This document shows positions 62,379-64,000 of a stretch of DNA of 64,000 nt, in pieces. Numbering within the stretch: position 1 is the first letter of the stretch; the number at the start of each line of letters is the position of its first letter. Both the position numbers and the translations under genes were made by a program. The notes beneath the pieces were generated by a model, which was given only the letters and a program-made list of their open reading frames with translations, did no database searches and was not told where the DNA came from. This DNA comes from Acidobacteriota bacterium. Its GTDB lineage: Bacteria; Acidobacteriota; Terriglobia; Bryobacterales; Bryobacteraceae. The stretch is taken from positions 1 to 64,000 of the forward strand of contig JACQZR010000242.1 in NCBI GenBank assembly GCA_016213775.1. The letters are read 5' to 3'.

Positions 62379-63776
62379 CTACTTCTGCTCGCCGGCCTCG
62401 GGCTTGTTGCCGGACTCTTTCCAGCTCACCAGATCCTTGAAGGCGTTCAGGACTTCGGCGGGCGTGAACGAGCAGTGGCCGTTGCGAGAAACGTAGCGTT
62501 GCACGTAGTTGGCGTCGCCGCCGTTCAAACGCAGCAGGTCGCCGTAGGTGTTGACAGACCACGCGGGCACCAGCGGATCGTACGTGGTGTGGAGGGTGAG
62601 GATGGGCTGCGCCGGCTTGGCCGCAGGCGTGTAGTATTTCTTGAGGTAGTCCACTGCGGACGTGTCGCCGCCGTAGCGCTTGACGCCGCGATTCAGCATC
62701 GTATCGTTGGTGGATCCCTGGTAGAGAGTGTTGCGATTGTCGAAAGCGTTGCCGCCGGCGCGCTTGATCAACTCCTTCTGGATGGCGGCGAAGAAGGCGA
62801 CGGTTTGCGCCGCTTCCTGGTCACTGAGGAAACCGCTCCACTTCTGGAAAGCCTCCATGCGATCCGGGTAGGCGGTCATTTCCTTTTGGAGCCGGACGAC
62901 AAAATCGAGCGGGTCGGTGAGCAGATCGTCGGTGATGGCGACCGGAGTTCCGATGATGCCGGGGAAGTAGTAGTCGTAGACCACCAGCGTGTCGAAGAGT
63001 TTGCGCTGGAACATGCTTAGCGTTGGACCGATGGGGCCGCACAGTTGGAGAGCGGCGTCGTAGCTGGCAGGGTGGGTTTCGGCGAGCGCGAGTGTAATCG
63101 TTCCGCCCATCGAATGACCGGTGACATAGGTACGTTTGGGCTTGCCGTACTTGGACACGAAGAACTTGCGCAAGGCTTCGGTCTCCTCCATCCCTTCCTT
63201 GACTGCCCATCCGCCGGTGGAATAACCGGACTGTGCCACCGCGTAGCCCAGTTCGAGAAATCCCTTCATGAGATCGTTGGCGGGCTTGTCTTTGTCGAAC
63301 TTACCGGGCGCGGGCGAATAGCCGTGGCAATAGAGGAGGAGGCTGCCGTTGAAATTTTTCGGTATATCGATGCGGTATTGGGCGCCGGCGAGAGTGCCCA
63401 CTTCCACGCCCTCGGTAGGCGTGGCTGACGGCGCCGTGACAGCGCGCATGGCAAGGAAGTTTCCTTTCATGCGGGGACCTGTGAAAGTGCCCTTCATCTG
63501 CTCGCCTTCCATCGCGGCTTTAACGTCGAAGGTGTATTTGCCGATCATGAACTGGAAGGTGACATCGGGGTTTCCGACGACGGCGTTCTTCACCGGGCCG
63601 GAACCCATCGTGCTGTTGACGCTGCCGCTGAGTTCCGGGCCTTGTTGTTTCAAGTCCGCGTCGAGCTTGATGGGCTTACCTTTTTCCGGCGTAGCGGTAA
63701 CGTCCCACTTCCCGGTCAAACCGTCCTGCGCGGGAAGCAACGAGGACAGGCAAAAGAGCAGTACTGCCAGTTTCAT
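62379..63776 (-). CDS. secreted alpha/beta hydrolase with N-terminal beta domain
   Basis: A 465-aa exported enzyme: signal peptide (residues 1-17), a beta-rich domain (~20-112, KWDVTATPEKG...LDADLKQQGPELSGSV) of unknown function, and an alpha/beta hydrolase domain (~125-460) with nucleophile elbow GHSMGG (S222), acid and His in LTLHTTYDPLVP and RNGHCSF. Resembles prolyl-oligopeptidase or feruloyl-esterase-like families. ATG 63776 begins the signal peptide; the frame stays open to 63989. Confidence 0.85.
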   Translation of the reverse strand: MKLAVLLFCLSSLLPAQDGLTGKWDVTATPEKGKPIKLDADLKQQGPELSGSVNSTMGSGPVKNAVVGNPDVTFQFMIGKYTFDVKAAMEGEQMKGTFTGPRMKGNFLAMRAVTAPSATPTEGVEVGTLAGAQYRIDIPKNFNGSLLLYCHGYSPAPGKFDKDKPANDLMKGFLELGYAVAQSGYSTGGWAVKEGMEETEALRKFFVSKYGKPKRTYVTGHSMGGTITLALAETHPASYDAALQLCGPIGPTLSMFQRKLFDTLVVYDYYFPGIIGTPVAITDDLLTDPLDFVVRLQKEMTAYPDRMEAFQKWSGFLSDQEAAQTVAFFAAIQKELIKRAGGNAFDNRNTLYQGSTNDTMLNRGVKRYGGDTSAVDYLKKYYTPAAKPAQPILTLHTTYDPLVPAWSVNTYGDLLRLNGGDANYVQRYVSRNGHCSFTPAEVLNAFKDLVSWKESGNKPEAGEQK

Positions 63777-63796
63777 TTTTTGTTCAGCCCCTATTC

Positions 63797-63810
63797 GCAC
63801 ATGATACGAT
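63797..63810 (+). promoter_or_regulatory. promoter motif before the ComEA-like gene
   Basis: GCACATGATACGAT, identical to 52157-52170. TACGAT as -10 would start transcription near 63817, with the ribosome site AAGAAGG before ATG 63835. Confidence 0.5.
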
Positions 63811-63834
63811 AATCTCTCAAGAAGGGATACTCTC

Positions 63835-64000
63835 ATGCGTTTTCTCTCCGTACTGATTACCGCGTTGCTCAGCCTCGCGCTGATGGCTCCCGCGCAGGCG
63901 CCGAAGAAGGCCGCTGATGCCGCCAAGGCCGCAACGAAGGCAGCCGAAAGTAAGGCCGGCGATCTCATTGACATCAACACCGCTTCCATCGAGAAGCTGA
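63835..64000 (+). CDS. ComEA-like helix-hairpin-helix protein, truncated by the window end
   Basis: The first 55 codons are visible. A signal peptide (FLSVLITALLSLALMAPAQA) is followed by a Lys/Ala-rich linker and the start of a helix-hairpin-helix domain (GDLIDINTASIEKL). This matches ComEA-type periplasmic DNA-binding proteins for DNA uptake, or related small HhH proteins. The rest lies outside the window, so the assignment is partial. Confidence 0.8.
   Translation, partial: MRFLSVLITALLSLALMAPAQAPKKAADAAKAATKAAESKAGDLIDINTASIEKL

Noticed and set aside
1-64000. tRNA, rRNA and CRISPR arrays
   Set aside because: No cloverleaf, rRNA segment or regularly spaced repeat array was recognised in any intergenic stretch.

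Overview
The window is a GC-rich bacterial chromosome segment that looks like Acidobacteriota, probably Bryobacterales and close to Solibacter. The case rests on gene content: two large Oar-type TonB-dependent receptors with an N-terminal carboxypeptidase-regulatory domain, an orphan duplicated MacB/FtsX permease without an ATPase, a DUF4159 protein, a BNR/VPS10-type secreted propeller, TolB/TPR and PxKF-type proteins, and a Bacteroidetes/Acidobacteria-type sdhCAB. This is inference from families; no rRNA or tRNA gene was seen to confirm it.

Layout. 1-4.3 kb: an ABC exporter whose permease carries an embedded serine beta-lactamase-like domain, then a decayed toxin-antitoxin remnant. 4.3-11.2 kb: Gfo/Idh/MocA oxidoreductase, a small membrane protein with DUF4159, an FHA-adenylate cyclase and the first receptor. 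11.2-17.1 kb: a possible small RNA with a strong terminator, the BNR propeller, hicBA, a nucleotidyltransferase, and a MarR-pirin operon with a visible operator. 17.2-22.3 kb: the orphan permease, a D-2-hydroxyacid dehydrogenase, palindromic intergenic repeats, and a frameshifted kelch-PxKF pseudogene fused to a copy of another gene's promoter. 22.3-31.1 kb: a sensor kinase/OmpR regulator/TPR-propeller operon divergent from the second receptor, with 11-bp direct repeats between them, then an OmpA protein. 31-37 kb: chemoreceptor with a secreted partner, SPFH protein, L,D-transpeptidase, secreted nuclease A, Pal-like lipoprotein. 37-39 kb: NarL-type two-component pair. 39-45.7 kb (minus): two secreted proteins, then rpmI-rplT-coiled coil-zapA-M3 peptidase-two redoxins. 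45.9-53.5 kb: MFS transporter with Old Yellow Enzyme, sdhCAB, and an ankyrin protein behind a structured leader. 53.7-61 kb (minus): a tightly packed operon lpxD-LOG-PP2C phosphatase-K+ channel-nnr-tsaE/2H fusion. 61-64 kb: RidA, secreted nuclease B, a secreted alpha/beta hydrolase and the start of a ComEA-like gene.

The most unusual items are the permease/serine-hydrolase chimera (990-3824), the TsaE-2H phosphoesterase fusion (53676-54707), and the two secreted nuclease paralogues 25 kb apart that share a 14-bp operator-like sequence (36308 and 62322). The tandem regulator repeats at 26959 and the promoter block copied in front of the truncated kelch gene (20986-21026) also stand out. Most genes are otherwise ordinary core or envelope genes of this phylum.
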